64,000 bases of DNA from Oscheius tipulae. Taxonomy: Eukaryota > Nematoda > Chromadorea > Rhabditida > Rhabditidae. A program made the translations under genes and the position numbers. Numbering within the stretch: the stretch's first letter is position 1; each line of letters begins with the position of its first letter. The stretch is taken from the NCBI GenBank assembly GCA_037178975.1, contig JASJZH010000003.1:4650001-4714000 (forward strand), written 5' to 3'. The notes beneath the pieces were generated by a model. That model worked only from the letters and a program-made list of their open reading frames with translations, searched no databases and had not been told where the DNA came from. This document shows, piece by piece, positions 47,299-58,164 of the stretch.

Positions 47299-49037
47299 TT
47301 ACTTGGTGAGACAGCGATCCAGGGGATAGTGACTTCCGTATTCGGCGAGATGCTCATCGAGTTCTTGTCTCTGACGGCGCAACTTCTCCGGAACCTCCTT
47401 GTACACACCCTCAAACAGATCATGGTAGTGACTGAGCTTCTCCTTCTCCGCCTCATTGAAGGCAGTCAGCACACGCTTCCTAGCATCCTTCTGCCACTGC
47501 TTCTCTTCCTCATCAGACCACCATCCACGTTCGGTAATGTAGCGCTTGAAGCGGGTAATGGGATGGTCCTTATCTCCCCAGGTCTGGACTTCTTCGGCGG
47601 TTCTGAAGAAGCTATGTAACCAAAAAACTAAATAAGAAAAAACCTGTAAGCAGTAGAGTCGTCACTCGTTGAATGATGGCCGAGACGATAAGTCATAGCC
47701 TCGATGAGGACAGGTTTGTTCTGGAGAGCCAGCTCACGCGCAGCCTTCGTAGCGTTATAGACGGCAAAGACGTCGTTGCCATCAACTCTAAAACGTTTCT
47801 CTTAATGTTTTATTCGAAACTTTCCAGGAAATCGAAATAAACGTTACTGACCGAATAGTATGAAGACCATATCCCGGTCCCTTACCAGCAATTCCATCTC
47901 CAGCATATTGTTCGCTTGCCGGCGTGCTAATGGCGTATCCGTTGTTGCGGCAGAAAAAGATGATCGGACAGTTGAGGGTGGCAGCGAAATTGAAGGCAGC
48001 GTGAGCATCGCCCTCGGATGCGGCTCCGTCTCCGAAATAGACGCAAACGATGCGGTCGTTGTTGGGCTGACGCTTGAAAGCATAAGCACTTCCGACAGCC
48101 TATTTTGAATATTAGTCAAACGTGACAAATATAAAGGGTACCTGTGGAAGCTGTGTCGTCAGAGGACTGGAGATGGTGACAAAATTGTGCTCACTAGAAC
48201 CGTAATGGACAGGCATCTGCTTTCCTTTGCCAATATCCTTGTTGTTTCCGTAGCATTGATGCATAAACTGTTCCATAGGGAAGCCTCTCCACATCAGGAC
48301 ACCGACTTCGCGATATTGACCGAAGACCAGATCCGTGTTTTTCAGAGCGGCAGCAGAGCCAATATGATTTCCCTAAACAGTTTTACTCAGAAACAAGCAA
48401 GTAAACTGACTTCTTCGCCGAAGTTGGTCATATAGAAGGAAATTCTTCCTTGACGCTGCGAATCGTAGAGAATTCTATCCATGATGTTGAGCTGCGTCAT
48501 ATCGCGGTAGATCTTCAGAGAGGTGTCCTAAAACTCGTTTTGTTTTTGGTAACACAAAGACCATGGATATACAGGTGCTTTTTCTCAATATTCTCACAAT
48601 CACAAGGAGTGTTATTGAGAGAAGTAACAATGAATTAGTTAGTGTAGAAACATAAAAATTGGGCGTATTAATAGTTACCTAACGGCGGCTATTTTCTGCA
48701 CTGAAATACTTGAATAAGATTCGGTATTTATGCGAACACAAAAAAAAAGAACAAACCTTGTCGAACTTGGGATCGTGAGATGCATCAATGATCTTTCCTT
48801 CGGCATCGGTAACGCGGTAGATAGGAAAAGCTGGACCCTTCGAGGAATCGAAAATCTCCAACTTCTCGATGAAAGCAGCCTGGAAAAACAATATGAAGAT
48901 AAGAGTAAGACGATACGAACCTTTCTATGACCCAAATACTTCTGACTGAACTCTTTGAGGCGAAACTCGTCCGTGGAGGTCGCTAGACTTCTACGAGCAA
49001 TCCCTACGGACCCTCTACTAATCACCCTGCTCAACAT
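47299..49037 (-). CDS. BCKDHA: Branched-chain 2-oxo acid dehydrogenase E1 alpha subunit
   Basis: Mitochondrial thiamine-diphosphate E1 component that decarboxylates the keto acids of Leu, Ile and Val. ATG 49037 opens with an Arg/Ser-rich presequence ([20 protein letters not shown]). Diagnostic blocks are [78 protein letters not shown], and the TDP motif [20 protein letters not shown] followed by [18 protein letters not shown]. The regulated phosphorylation loop is intact ([16 protein letters not shown]). It ends at TAA 47299–47301. An RMND1 gene ends 132 bp upstream on the same strand. The gap contains a long pyrimidine tract and an acceptor (ccttttttag) just before the ATG, consistent with trans-splicing of a downstream operon gene. 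Confidence 0.97.
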
Positions 49038-49169
49038 GTCTACCTAGCCTAAAAAAGGAGGAGAGGAGTGAACAAGAAAGAAAACAATTAAGAGAATTGA
49101 AAAGGGATCGATAACCCTTCTGGGAGACAACAATTAGAAACCTTGAGCAATCTTTATCACATTTAAGAA

Positions 49170-50768
49170 TTACTGGGGGGCAACAACGGGTTCAGTAACA
49201 ACAATCACTTTTTTTGGGGAAGAATCGGCAAAGTGGAAAATGTCAAAAATGACCTCAATCACGATAAGAACGATAATCATCCATTCGAGGTTTGATGCGT
49301 GCCTTAATGCCAACATATTGTCCACCATCTTCACAAATTCCTCACAGTAGTCAAGACGAGCGTTTAGTGCTCTAAAAATGCCTTGATTTTGCAGATCGCT
49401 GACGCTTATCGGCTAGAACAAACATTGGCCGGGCGCAGAAAATGATCTGTTAACTACCACCGCAGATAATGGGATAAACCTCGCCTCAATCTCCTGTCGA
49501 CGAGAAAATGCCTCACGGACATTTCACAATATTTCTCGACATCTTCTCGGTTCCAATAAAAATCTCTATTGAGCAAATTGCAGTCCAAATTGATCGCGTG
49601 TCTCAGGGCGGCAAATTCTCCAGATTTTCGTAATGCTTGACTTTGATTCCAAGGTATTTTTCCTTCTTTTAGTTGCTGAAATATGCGAAAAAGAATGAGA
49701 TATTGTATGTATACAGAAAATAAGTACAGAAAAAAACATACTCTTGTTGATTCGGACAATGGCTCGGAAAGTTCGTTCAAGAGCGTTTCCCAGACTCCGA
49801 TTTTAACTGTAACTCTACATTCCTATTCAAAACCAACGCAAATGGATGTACCTGAAGCCGCAAATCCTTGACTCAATGCGAATCGCTGGATAATAGACTG
49901 TGGATCACTGCGTTGTTCCGAATTATGTTTCCTTTCATCGAGATAGAATGTGTCCGATTTGATTCCACTGAATCCTTGAACATATCCGTCCATCAGCGAG
50001 AGCGAGTTTACAATGACGAAGGGAATACGATCCTGCTCCTCAAGAGCTATTTTCGAGTCATAAGGACCATTGGCAAATCGTTCCAAATCGCGTAAAATGC
50101 TGACTCTCTAAAAAAAAACTTTGACCAGCAAGTGTGACAAGGATACCTGATTGGCTTCGACGTTCCAAAAGACCACTACACCTTCTTCGAAGAGAAACAT
50201 CTCACTAAGCTCGTCATTCACATTGTACTCTTTTTTCTTTGTCATGTAAAGAGCATCGTCACAGTCTAAGTTTCAATTATTTCCAAGAAGATTTTCACGC
50301 AAAAGGAGGAAAAAAGGTCTTACCTCTATCGATATAGCTGACATTGTACAGAGAACTGAATAAGGCATCATTGTGAATCGCATCCAGATCAAACGATTCC
50401 GCGAGCGATAATGCCACCACCGACTTCTGCCGTTCCTGAAGGCAACTGTATGACATAACAACGAAAAATACTACCTGTTGTGTGGATGTGAGCGGACGTT
50501 TCTTTCGAATTCGGTTCAGAAGTGGTAGAGCTCTTGGCACATCTTTCACTTCGAGAATTTTGCCCCCTTTTGATGGTTTTTTATGTGGTTCTGTTTCCGA
50601 TAAAGCTGCCCGGCTGAGCGTAATATAATTTCTGTAAAGTCGTAAATGCATCAGTTCATATAGAAAAAAAAACCTAGTCTGGTGATTTTGTAGAAGTAGT
50701 CGCGGTCTAAAGACAAGTGACGCCCGTGTGCAGTTATTCACCAGCGAAAGAACCCGTCTCGACAACAT
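49170..50768 (-). CDS. RMND1: RMND1-like mitochondrial protein (DUF155), C-terminal membrane anchor
   Basis: RMND1/RMD1 family; in vertebrates an inner-membrane protein needed for mitochondrial translation. ATG 50768 gives a mitochondrial-type N-terminus (MLSRRVLSLVNNCTRASLVF). DUF155 blocks are SLAESFDLDAIHNDALFSSL, EMFLFEEGVVVFWNVEANQ, ESDTFYLDERKHNSEQRSDP-like residues, QRFALSQGFAASVRLQVKIG and LRHAINLDCNLLNRDFYWNR. The family C-terminal hairpin follows (LNARLDYCEEFVKMVDNMLA) with a single TM segment (LEWMIIVLIVIEVIFDIFHF), then a short tail to TAA 49170–49172. Upstream neighbour of BCKDHA on the same strand. Family assignment rests on the VVFWNV and FALSQG blocks plus the anchor arrangement. 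Confidence 0.88.
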
Positions 50769-51031
50769 TTTCTGAAATTATTCTTAAACAATTTATTATC
50801 GCCAAAGGTTGTAAGTTTACGAAATCAGTGGTCGAAAAAAGTCAGAGGAGCAATCAAGAAATGTGGAGATCGCTGACACTGAACTGAATTTGAACTGGAG
50901 CAGACTTTGCGCCAGCAAGCTCACTCACAATGGGGGCCCATTTTAAACGGCAAAAATTCTGAAGTGAAAATGCCTCTACGAACATCAAGCTAGTTTTTTG
51001 TAGTAAACACAGCAGTCTTTCAAACATTCTA

Positions 51032-51313
51032 TGGTCTGTTCGGAAACGGGATTGACTGGCGGCATACTATAGAATTTTTCCTCGTGGTGCCCGTTACGCT
51101 AGTCCTTTAACATTTGGCAGCGGATTTCACCCGAATGTTTATTAATTTTTTGCTTATCAGCTTCTTTTACCATTTGCCATGTTTGAAAATAACCGTACAA
51201 AAGGTGAAAAATGGCGAATATCCGCTGCTAAATGTTAAAGGACTGGCGTGGCGGGTCTCGCGAGGAAAAATTCTACTATATGCCGCCACTTAATATCGTT
51301 CCTGATCAGACTA
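51032..51313. mobile_element. MITE, copy 1 (~280 bp) with long terminal inverted repeats and TA duplication
   Basis: The left end (TGGTCTGTTCGG…) and right end (…CCTGATCAGACTA) are inverted repeats of roughly 100 nt each, differing by scattered substitutions. The central core is AGAATTTTTCCTCG near 51070–51084 and its complement near 51262–51275. TA dinucleotides flank both termini (51030–51031 and 51314–51315), as expected for a Tc1/mariner-type target duplication. No coding capacity. The same termini occur at 53.9–54.5 kb. Confidence 0.8.
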
Positions 51314-51594
51314 TAAGTTCCGTGGACAAGCGGCGAAAGTATACAAATATGGAGGGAACTAGATAAGGCAAGGTATCCAGTTGCAGAACTGTCCTCTACT
51401 GTAGCTGTAGCTTGTGTTTTACCTACCCTACCACAACAAGCTCTGGTGATTGATTGCCAAGACTCTGAAGAGGTTGCCCACTTACAGGAATTTGACTACT
51501 GATAAATGATCTCGTAGTACAATGTTACTGCAATGTAATTTATTAGGAACAACGTTAACAAAAGTGAAAAGTAACAAATTCAAGTAAAATAAAC

Positions 51595-53690
51595 CTAGTA
51601 AGACATCTGGGCCCGAATTCTCTCAATAGCCTCCTCAATCAGGTAACTGTGGTCGACAGCTAGCTTCTCAGACGGGATGCAGCGACAAAGGTGGCTAGGC
51701 CTCGATCCCGGTTCGTTTTCGAAAAGTGTCATGCACAGCTCGACGTCGTCATTTCCCTTGAGGGTCGCTATAACAAGAACCGGCTGGAAATAAGTTTTTG
51801 AAGCAAGTAAAAATCAAACTTTGAGTGTTGCAAGAGCATCAATATCGGTCAACCAACATTCAGCGCCAAAGCGTGCAAGAACTTTGAAAAAAGGATGAGC
51901 AGCGGGAGCATCTTTGAATTTGAGAAATTCAACAAATGCAGGAATAGGGATACTATCCTCGTCAAGTACCGAGTTCTGAAATTACTATTTAAATTGTGAC
52001 TATGGCAACAAACCTGTTCAGGGACATTGGCAGTATTGTTACTTGAAACATATCGTTTGTAGACGGGTGATCTGGGAGTATATGCCGAGAGAACTTTCCT
52101 TTGTTCCTTTGTTGGAAGAACAGGTGCTTCGGGACTGTTATCGTTGAAAAGCACAGGCGATGAAGGTGCGTAAGGCATCGCAAAAGTCTCGACCGTATGA
52201 TACTCTTCCTCAAAAAGCGACATCTCGCTCTAAAAGATACGTAACAATGAAGTCAAACAGAATACTAACCTCGACGTGAGCATGGCTGTCAGCATCAAAA
52301 GGATTCTGGTCATAATCTTCTGTAGCTTGGGCCAAAACACTAAGAGGCTGGATCAGAGCTCTGCCAGGTCGACTGCGACGACTCTCTCTCATCATGAGAT
52401 TCACACGTCCAAAAGCATCAACTGAGAGAAACATTGTAACCACATGAAACAAAGGATCCTACCGAGACGTATAGGAGAGCTGGGAGCATATGGCTCAATT
52501 GACGTAAGAGGCGGTGCAGTTGTATCCCAGGAGAGTTTAGTTTTTTTGCTAGGAGGAGGAGCTTTGTCCTCACGAAGCAACTCGGTCTTCGGTTTGTAGA
52601 TACCGGCATGTTGCTTGACCCTGGCGGCCATCTGTTCTTTCAGTATTTCCAGCTTGGATTTAAGAATCAATCTCGGGATGGTCTAAAACAAATTGAACAA
52701 TCGAACAAGGAGTCGCATACGCCACTAGCAGCGGCCGGCTTTTTGAGAACCTTCGCGATACTGACATCAGACTTGGTCTTTTTTACTTTGTGAACGACAT
52801 CAGGAACCGTTGGCGGTACAATCTCTTTTGACGAAGCTTTCTTGGCTGGTTGTTTTGCAGCAGTCTTAAGAAGTGTGGAGCGCTTGATCACCAATTTAGG
52901 AACAACCCTATTTTTAGGGTTTTCTGGGAGGGGTGACTTGTTCGATATCTTCTTCTGCTTGTCTTTCTGAAGCAATGTGTAGTTGTTTGAGATCAAAACG
53001 GGCTTTATGAGAGCGTAAACGCGAGCGTATTCAACTAAACCAACCTTAATTATAGCTTCACATTTTACGCGAACAGCCTCAAGAATTTTGGCGGTTTCGG
53101 CAGCATAGTCGGACGGATCCTTGCGGATCGCATCCGAACTGCACTTGGATCTGGCGTTCAAAATCGTATCATCCACTTTAGCCGGCTTCTTCTTCTTGTT
53201 CTCTCCGGATGTAGATGTTCTCTTGGTACGGCGATTGTGACTTGGATCGTCAGTTGGTTTGGCCGTAACAGGTGTCGTGGTCTTCGTAGACGACTTCTCT
53301 ACCTTCTTTGAAATCTTAGGTGTAGCTGAACCAGTATATATTAGCAAGGCAGGTCGTAAGAAACCTTACTACGAGTCCTGCTTCTCATGATAGTATTGGG
53401 CGGCTTGGGCATGTCGATTTCTTCACCCTGCTCCTTCTTTGTTTTCCATAGATTCCAATAATCGGCGACCAGCTCATCGGCACTCATCAATTTTTCTGCG
53501 ACCCAATTTTCCTCTTCTGGCCAATCGGCAATTCTTCCTGGAGGCAGCTTGTACTCGACCTGGTAGTATAACTTTCTGTCACCGGGTCTCGCATACTCTG
53601 GCTGCAAATTTTGTTTAGGGATAAGGAACAAAGAAATTTTACATAGTGGGCCGTAACTAGGGACAGCTCCCACTCGGTAAATACCTCCAT
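51595..53690 (-). CDS. Chromodomain protein with Lys/Ser/Pro-rich tail and repeated Y-[AT]-P-x-S-P motifs
   Basis: ATG 53690 (MEVFTEWELSLVTAHY) splices to PEYARPGDRKLYYQVEYKLP and ADWPEEENWVAEKLMSADEL with VADYWNLW, reading like a chromodomain (aromatic cage strand, Glu-rich W-x-x-EN segment, C-terminal helix). A long basic disordered region follows (AKVDDTILNARSKCSSDAIR; KKPAAASG). Three related proline motifs come next: SIEPYAPSSPIRL, FAMPYAPSSPVLF and LSAYTPRSPVYKRY. A conserved-looking C-terminal domain (PAFVEFLKFKDAPAAHPFFK, ARFGAECWLTDIDALATLK, LCRCIPSEKLAVDHSYLIEE) ends at TAG 51595–51597. Likely nuclear and chromatin-associated. I could not assign an ortholog. MITE copies lie on both sides of the gene. 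Confidence 0.65.
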
Positions 53691-54075
53691 CACTCGGGCA
53701 CTAAAATGGTACATTAAAAGGAGCGCAGTGCAACCAGATAAATTGAGCTCACAGGAAAAAAGGTACATGATATAGTCTGTTCAGCCGCAATGTTGAAAAC
53801 AGCCCTTCTTTTCAATCTTGACGGGACCCACTTTGACTGCGTATTCGAATACACAACATGGTTACGTTGAATACTCAGTGAAAGAATTATTAAAAAAAAA
53901 ACGAAAAAAACTTTGGCTGTATATTCAACATAGTTGACACGGATCGATTGGGAAGTGTTTTGAAAAAAAAAGAAGTGTTTCCCGCATACTATAGAATTTT
54001 TCCTCGTAGGGCCCGCCGCGCCAGTCCTTAACATTTGGCAGATTTCACCCGATTTTCTATTAATTATGTCTAAAA

Positions 54076-54268
54076 ACTCTTTTTCTGATGTCAGGACATG
54101 AAATAACGCCTTTGAACGTAGAAAAATTTTAAAAAATCGAAGCAGCTAAGCGAATGCGTACGTTTTGTTAATGCATGAATAATTGTAGGAAATACGCACT
54201 TTATGGGGAATTTTCTTCGATTTTAAAATTTTTCTACATTATTTCATGTCTTGACATCAGAAAAAGTG
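54076..54268. repeat. Internal inverted repeat nested in MITE copy 2
   Basis: Left arm 54076–54142 (core TTTTTCTGATGTCAGGACAT) pairs with right arm 54215–54268 (core ATGTCTTGACATCAGAAAAA). The left arm has about 10 extra bases. Together they can form a long hairpin with a ~70-nt loop. Confidence 0.75.
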
Positions 54269-54317
54269 TCAGAAAATGGATAAAAATTTTAAAAAAATCG
54301 CAAAATCTGCTAAAACT

Positions 54318-54380
54318 GTTCAATATAAACTAGTTCAAATTGAACGTTCAATACAAACTAGTTCCGTTCAATATGAACTG
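54318..54380. repeat. Short direct repeats of GTTCAATAYAAACTAGTTC type
   Basis: Two near-identical 19-mers (one T/C difference) and a third partial copy (GTTCAATATGAACTG) lie in the MITE 2 interior. Each is partly self-complementary around GTTC/GAAC. Confidence 0.7.
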
Positions 54381-54510
54381 CAACTTAAACAAACTTTAAA
54401 AAAACAAATAAAGTATGCGGAAATCCGTTGCCAAATGTTAAAGCCCGGCGGGTCCCGCGAGGAAAAATTCTACAGTATTCTGCCAGACAGTTTTGTTCCC
54501 AAATAGGCTA

Positions 54511-56096
54511 TAGTTTAACAAAAGTATTTCATATGCACTAGTTGGAACTAAGAAAAGAAGAGTACTTTGGAATATCATTTCAAATCGAAGTTCCGCTAAG
54601 ATCCTCTCGCCTTTGTCCTCATTCCTCAAATGGAACAATTACACGATTCGCCCCACCTGACCGACGGCTGCCTTTGACTAATGATAGCTCTCTCTCCCGG
54701 TGTGCGCAGTTGTCCCTTTCTGAACCCATTCACAACTAAACGCGGTTGCAACAATTGCCCTCAGTCTCTCCCCTGTTTATATAAATGCTTGTTTCAAGGT
54801 TATTCTCACCTTTTTCTCTTCACTCTCTGGGTTGTCTGCTAATATATAACAGTTTGGATTTAATTCGGATAAACACACCTCTCCCGTGAACGAACTATAC
54901 GTCACTATGTTTGGGACTCTCTACCTCACAGACGAAAGCCTGTAATTGTAGTACTCTGAACCAGTTTTTCTCAGTGTTTCAACTTCTCCAAACATCGGTT
55001 TTATCATTCCGGAGAGATTCGCATCGTCATATAAAAAGGAGCTATTGTCGCTGGCTTGCCACACAGCTATGCTCACATCGGACGCCAAGCAACCATTCTC
55101 TGACCCGCATTAGTCATCCGATTCATTTGCAAATAGCCGTGTTCGAAGCTCTGGATGCTAGTTCATTCGAGCTGAAATCCTGCCCAAATCGGGCCATTTT
55201 GCCACACCTCCTAGTCGGACCGTTTGGGGTTTCCTACCGAACCCTAAAAGTCTTTGATTCAGACGTCGCTGAGAAACTTTTTCCTCTCGACTTCTCGCCC
55301 GCAATCATTTTCAGCGGAGAGATGATGTGTTACACCTTTCTACTTCGAATTATCTCGTATGAACCGAATCCGTTTCGGGTTCGCATGCCCATCATTTTCG
55401 ATGAGTCACTCCTTAAATGGGTTCGTCTGGAAATTCTGTATGGATTTCTTGTCGTCTCGCGGTTAATATCGAAAGTCTCCCAGCGTAACGGCAGCTGTCA
55501 AAAGTAAACAAAGTCTGCCAACACAAGAACGCGACTTTTGTTTTCTTCTGCCAAGTTTCTCTCATCTTTTGGCAGATTTATCAGCTAAGGAAGCCAAAAG
55601 GCCCACTGCCTCCGGCCAATCTCTGCTGCGACAATGATAAATGGCCGAGGATCCTCGTCCTGAGGAACGCTTGCTCCCTATTTTTCTCGGATATACTTTT
55701 TATACTAGTTCACCCTAATGCATACCTCTCTTGAAACTCTCACAAATTGGATTTCCGGGTGGTCGGAAGAGATTACATCGCCTTTATTTGTCCTGTCGAC
55801 AGTTCAAGAATGATGATTTTCTATTGACTACTTGAGTACATATCGATCTTACCACATCATTCTGTCCCTATTCTCGTTTGTTTTTTATTTCCCCCTTCTG
55901 TCCATCTCTATCGCTCCAATTGGCCACAATAGAGAGTACGCTCGTTTTTGTTTGCACACATCCTCCGGGCTTGTCTCCCTTCAGGTTGCAGGTTGCGAGA
56001 CAGCTGTCATATTCGATCGTCCATTTCCATGCTCTTAGTACTTTTGATATTTCTCTTTTTTGCTCTTACCAGACCACTTGTTTCCAGACAAAACAC
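54511..56096. other. 1.6-kb interval upstream of the coiled-coil gene, with one long unexplained open frame
   Basis: The plus strand is pyrimidine-rich, as in introns and 5' flanks. An uninterrupted ~198-codon frame ends at 55507 (containing FEALDASSFELKSCPNRAIL and MMCYTFLLRIISYEPNPFRV) but has no suitable ATG at its 5' end, no domain and no clear splicing. A short ATG frame at 54908 (MFGTLYLTDES) could be an upstream coding exon. None is called as a gene. Confidence 0.3.
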
Positions 56097-57263
56097 ATGA
56101 CTGTTGATGATATTTTGGACTCTGACTCTAAGGTGTCTACTCTCGAAGCACAATTGGCCCATACCACAGAGAAGGTGAGTATATTTTGTTATTGAAATAT
56201 TGAATGAGAAGAGGATAACAGTAGTCCCCGTTGGATCATAAATTTCTTTCATTAGAGGTTATGACTGCGCTCTACGTTATGTCTTTTTCCGTCAGGGTTC
56301 TTTGGATATACCTTGGCAATTTGGGTCGATTACCAACAATTAGTCACTCCGTAATTTAGGAGCTAAAACTTCCCTGTCCAACCTAACGCGTGTCTGGGCA
56401 TTTTACACTGGGTATCAGTTGCAACCTGGATAACTCACTCAGAGTGAGTGAGTCTAGTCGAACACGGAAGATTTTCGCCTGGAAAGACCTTTTGCAAACA
56501 TCCATTCAGTCTGTGTCAATCATCAAACGAAGGCGTCACAGTTGACGCATTTTTCTGTTTTGATTTCTCCTGAAGAGCAGATGAACAAACTCAAAAAAAA
56601 AGCTAGCCAACGCAACTTCCAGATAAAAATTCGGGATACTGTGATAGAACAGTTAGAGGAAGAGATCCGAACCAAAGAACGACTCATCTATGAACAGGGA
56701 CATCTGATACAGATGTTGGAGAGTGACACCAAGTTTGATGCGGTTTGTACATGATACGATATAAATTGGACACGACAGTTTCAGGATTCGATCAACACAG
56801 AGAGTGAGATCACAATTCTCGAGAGACATTTGGTCAGTTCTTCGCCGAGTAGATCAGACGTCAATTTCGATGAATGTGAACGGTTGAGTGACCGGCTCGA
56901 GCAGGTAGATGCTTTAACATTCTCTTGTTACATACCCAGCTTCAGGTAGCAATCGAAAGAGAGAAACTCGAATTGCAAAATGAGCAATTGCTACGGCAAT
57001 GGGAGGACTCACTGGAGTATGTGACGAAGGTGAGTCCTTTGGAGGAGAGGGAGCTCTAATAACGAGAATAATTTCAAAAGGGCTGAGATATGTTTCAGGT
57101 ACAACGGCAACTGCAAGAAGAGATAAAGAAGAACGGAGACCTCAAGTACCAGTTGCTCGATATCCAATGCGCAAGAAAAGACGGCTTCTTTGTGACAAGA
57201 AGCACGCTCCAATTAGTCTCGATTATGTTTCTTTTTATCTCTTATTATCTCTATTCCTTATAG
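56097..57263 (+). CDS. Small coiled-coil protein with alternative hydrophobic or polar C-terminus
   Basis: ATG 56097 (MTVDDILDSDSKVSTLEAQL) splices over a ~400-nt intron to QMNKLKKKASQRNFQIKIRD, then EQLEEEIRTKERLIYEQGHL, SEITILERHLVSSSPSRSDV, EREKLELQNEQLLRQWEDSL and QRQLQEEIKKNGDLKYQLLD: nearly continuous heptad-type coiled coil of about 220 residues. If the last segment is left unspliced it ends in a hydrophobic tail (STLQLVSIMFLFISYYLYSL) at TAG 57261–57263, giving a tail-anchor-like protein. If a 77-nt intron (gtgaca..ccttatag, to about 57263) is removed, the end becomes FFTDSTHNMLKFILV with a TGA near 57304. Family not recognised. Confidence 0.55.
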
Positions 57264-58164
57264 ACGGACTCGACTCACAACATGCTCAAATTCATACTGG
57301 TATGAACATTATATTGACTATTGTCTTTACTTTACAACTGAACTCGAGACATAACGAAGTGGTAATTTTGAGTAAATAAGAAAGAGGGCCAATTCTCGCG
57401 CAACAGAGGGCTTTCCAGAATGGCTGCTATAAATCATGTCGTTCATTCAAATGTCGTGCGAACATCTTCCAACTGCTGCTTTTTTTTCGATGTTTCGAGA
57501 GTATCACCTATGAGATCACCCCCACTATTAGTCACGCAAACGTAGGTAGCAATTGTATCTCGTTGCCAAGGGATTACATTCTTCAGTTACTTCTGCTCTT
57601 TTTTTTAACTCTTCTTACACTCTCCAGTCTCCTACAGGTCCAGCTTGCAACAGTCTGGAACACTAGTTCATCGGATCCATAGAATATCTGATTCTGAGAA
57701 TGAGTCAGAAAGAATTCGATCGAAGCAGACAGTTTATTTTAATGTGTAAAAAGTCAGTGCCGGCCAGTGTCATGTGATTTCCCTCAAAAGTCGTGTGAGC
57801 TATCTTCTCTTATGTGCGCAACAATCTTCTTTTGTCCTTTTCGCAACTCCCACATCCTGAGCTCCTATCAATCTTTCTACAAAGGCATCGCAAACTGCCT
57901 TCATATTTTCCCCTTGAAAAAGACTGACGAATAGTTACATACCATGTTGTCTCGAAAGCTTCTTCTCATTATCTTCATAATTAGTTCCTCCTGGACCTCT
58001 TTTTCTCGTCCGTCTGCTTGATACTACCTTCCAATTACTCAACTTCCCATTCTATTGATAAACAGTTTCGTTGGAACTTTTCTAGTGTTGTGTCATACGT
58101 CAGCAGCTCTAATGCCGAAAAAGAACGAGTGAGCTTCTTTTCCCATAACGAACAAAAGTGTTCG
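57264..58164. other. Interval between the coiled-coil gene and the HTH gene
   Basis: About 0.9 kb, T-rich on the plus strand. It may contain a 5' exon or intron of the HTH gene: a frame from about 58018 runs in phase into it. No other feature recognised. Confidence 0.3.

Larger units (their letters stand above)
53930..54510. mobile_element. MITE, copy 2 (~580 bp), same family with an expanded AT-rich interior
   Basis: The left end near 53985–54040 repeats copy 1 (CATACTATAGAATTTTTCCT, then AACATTTGGCAGATTTCACC). The right end 54425–54510 is its inverted complement (GCGAGGAAAAATTCTACAGT) and closes with AGGCTA followed by TA. The left boundary is approximate because the outer arm contains an A-rich insertion. 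The interior holds a second inverted repeat (54076–54142 versus 54215–54268) and short direct repeats around 54318–54380. The 76-codon open frame at 54276–54506 lies inside and is not considered a gene. Confidence 0.75.

Noticed and set aside
54276..54506. 76-codon lysine-rich frame
   Set aside because: It lies wholly inside MITE copy 2 and includes its terminal inverted repeat.
56433..56449. Short palindrome ACTCACTC-A-GAGTGAGT in an intron
   Set aside because: Perfect but short and isolated; no evidence of function or of a larger structure.
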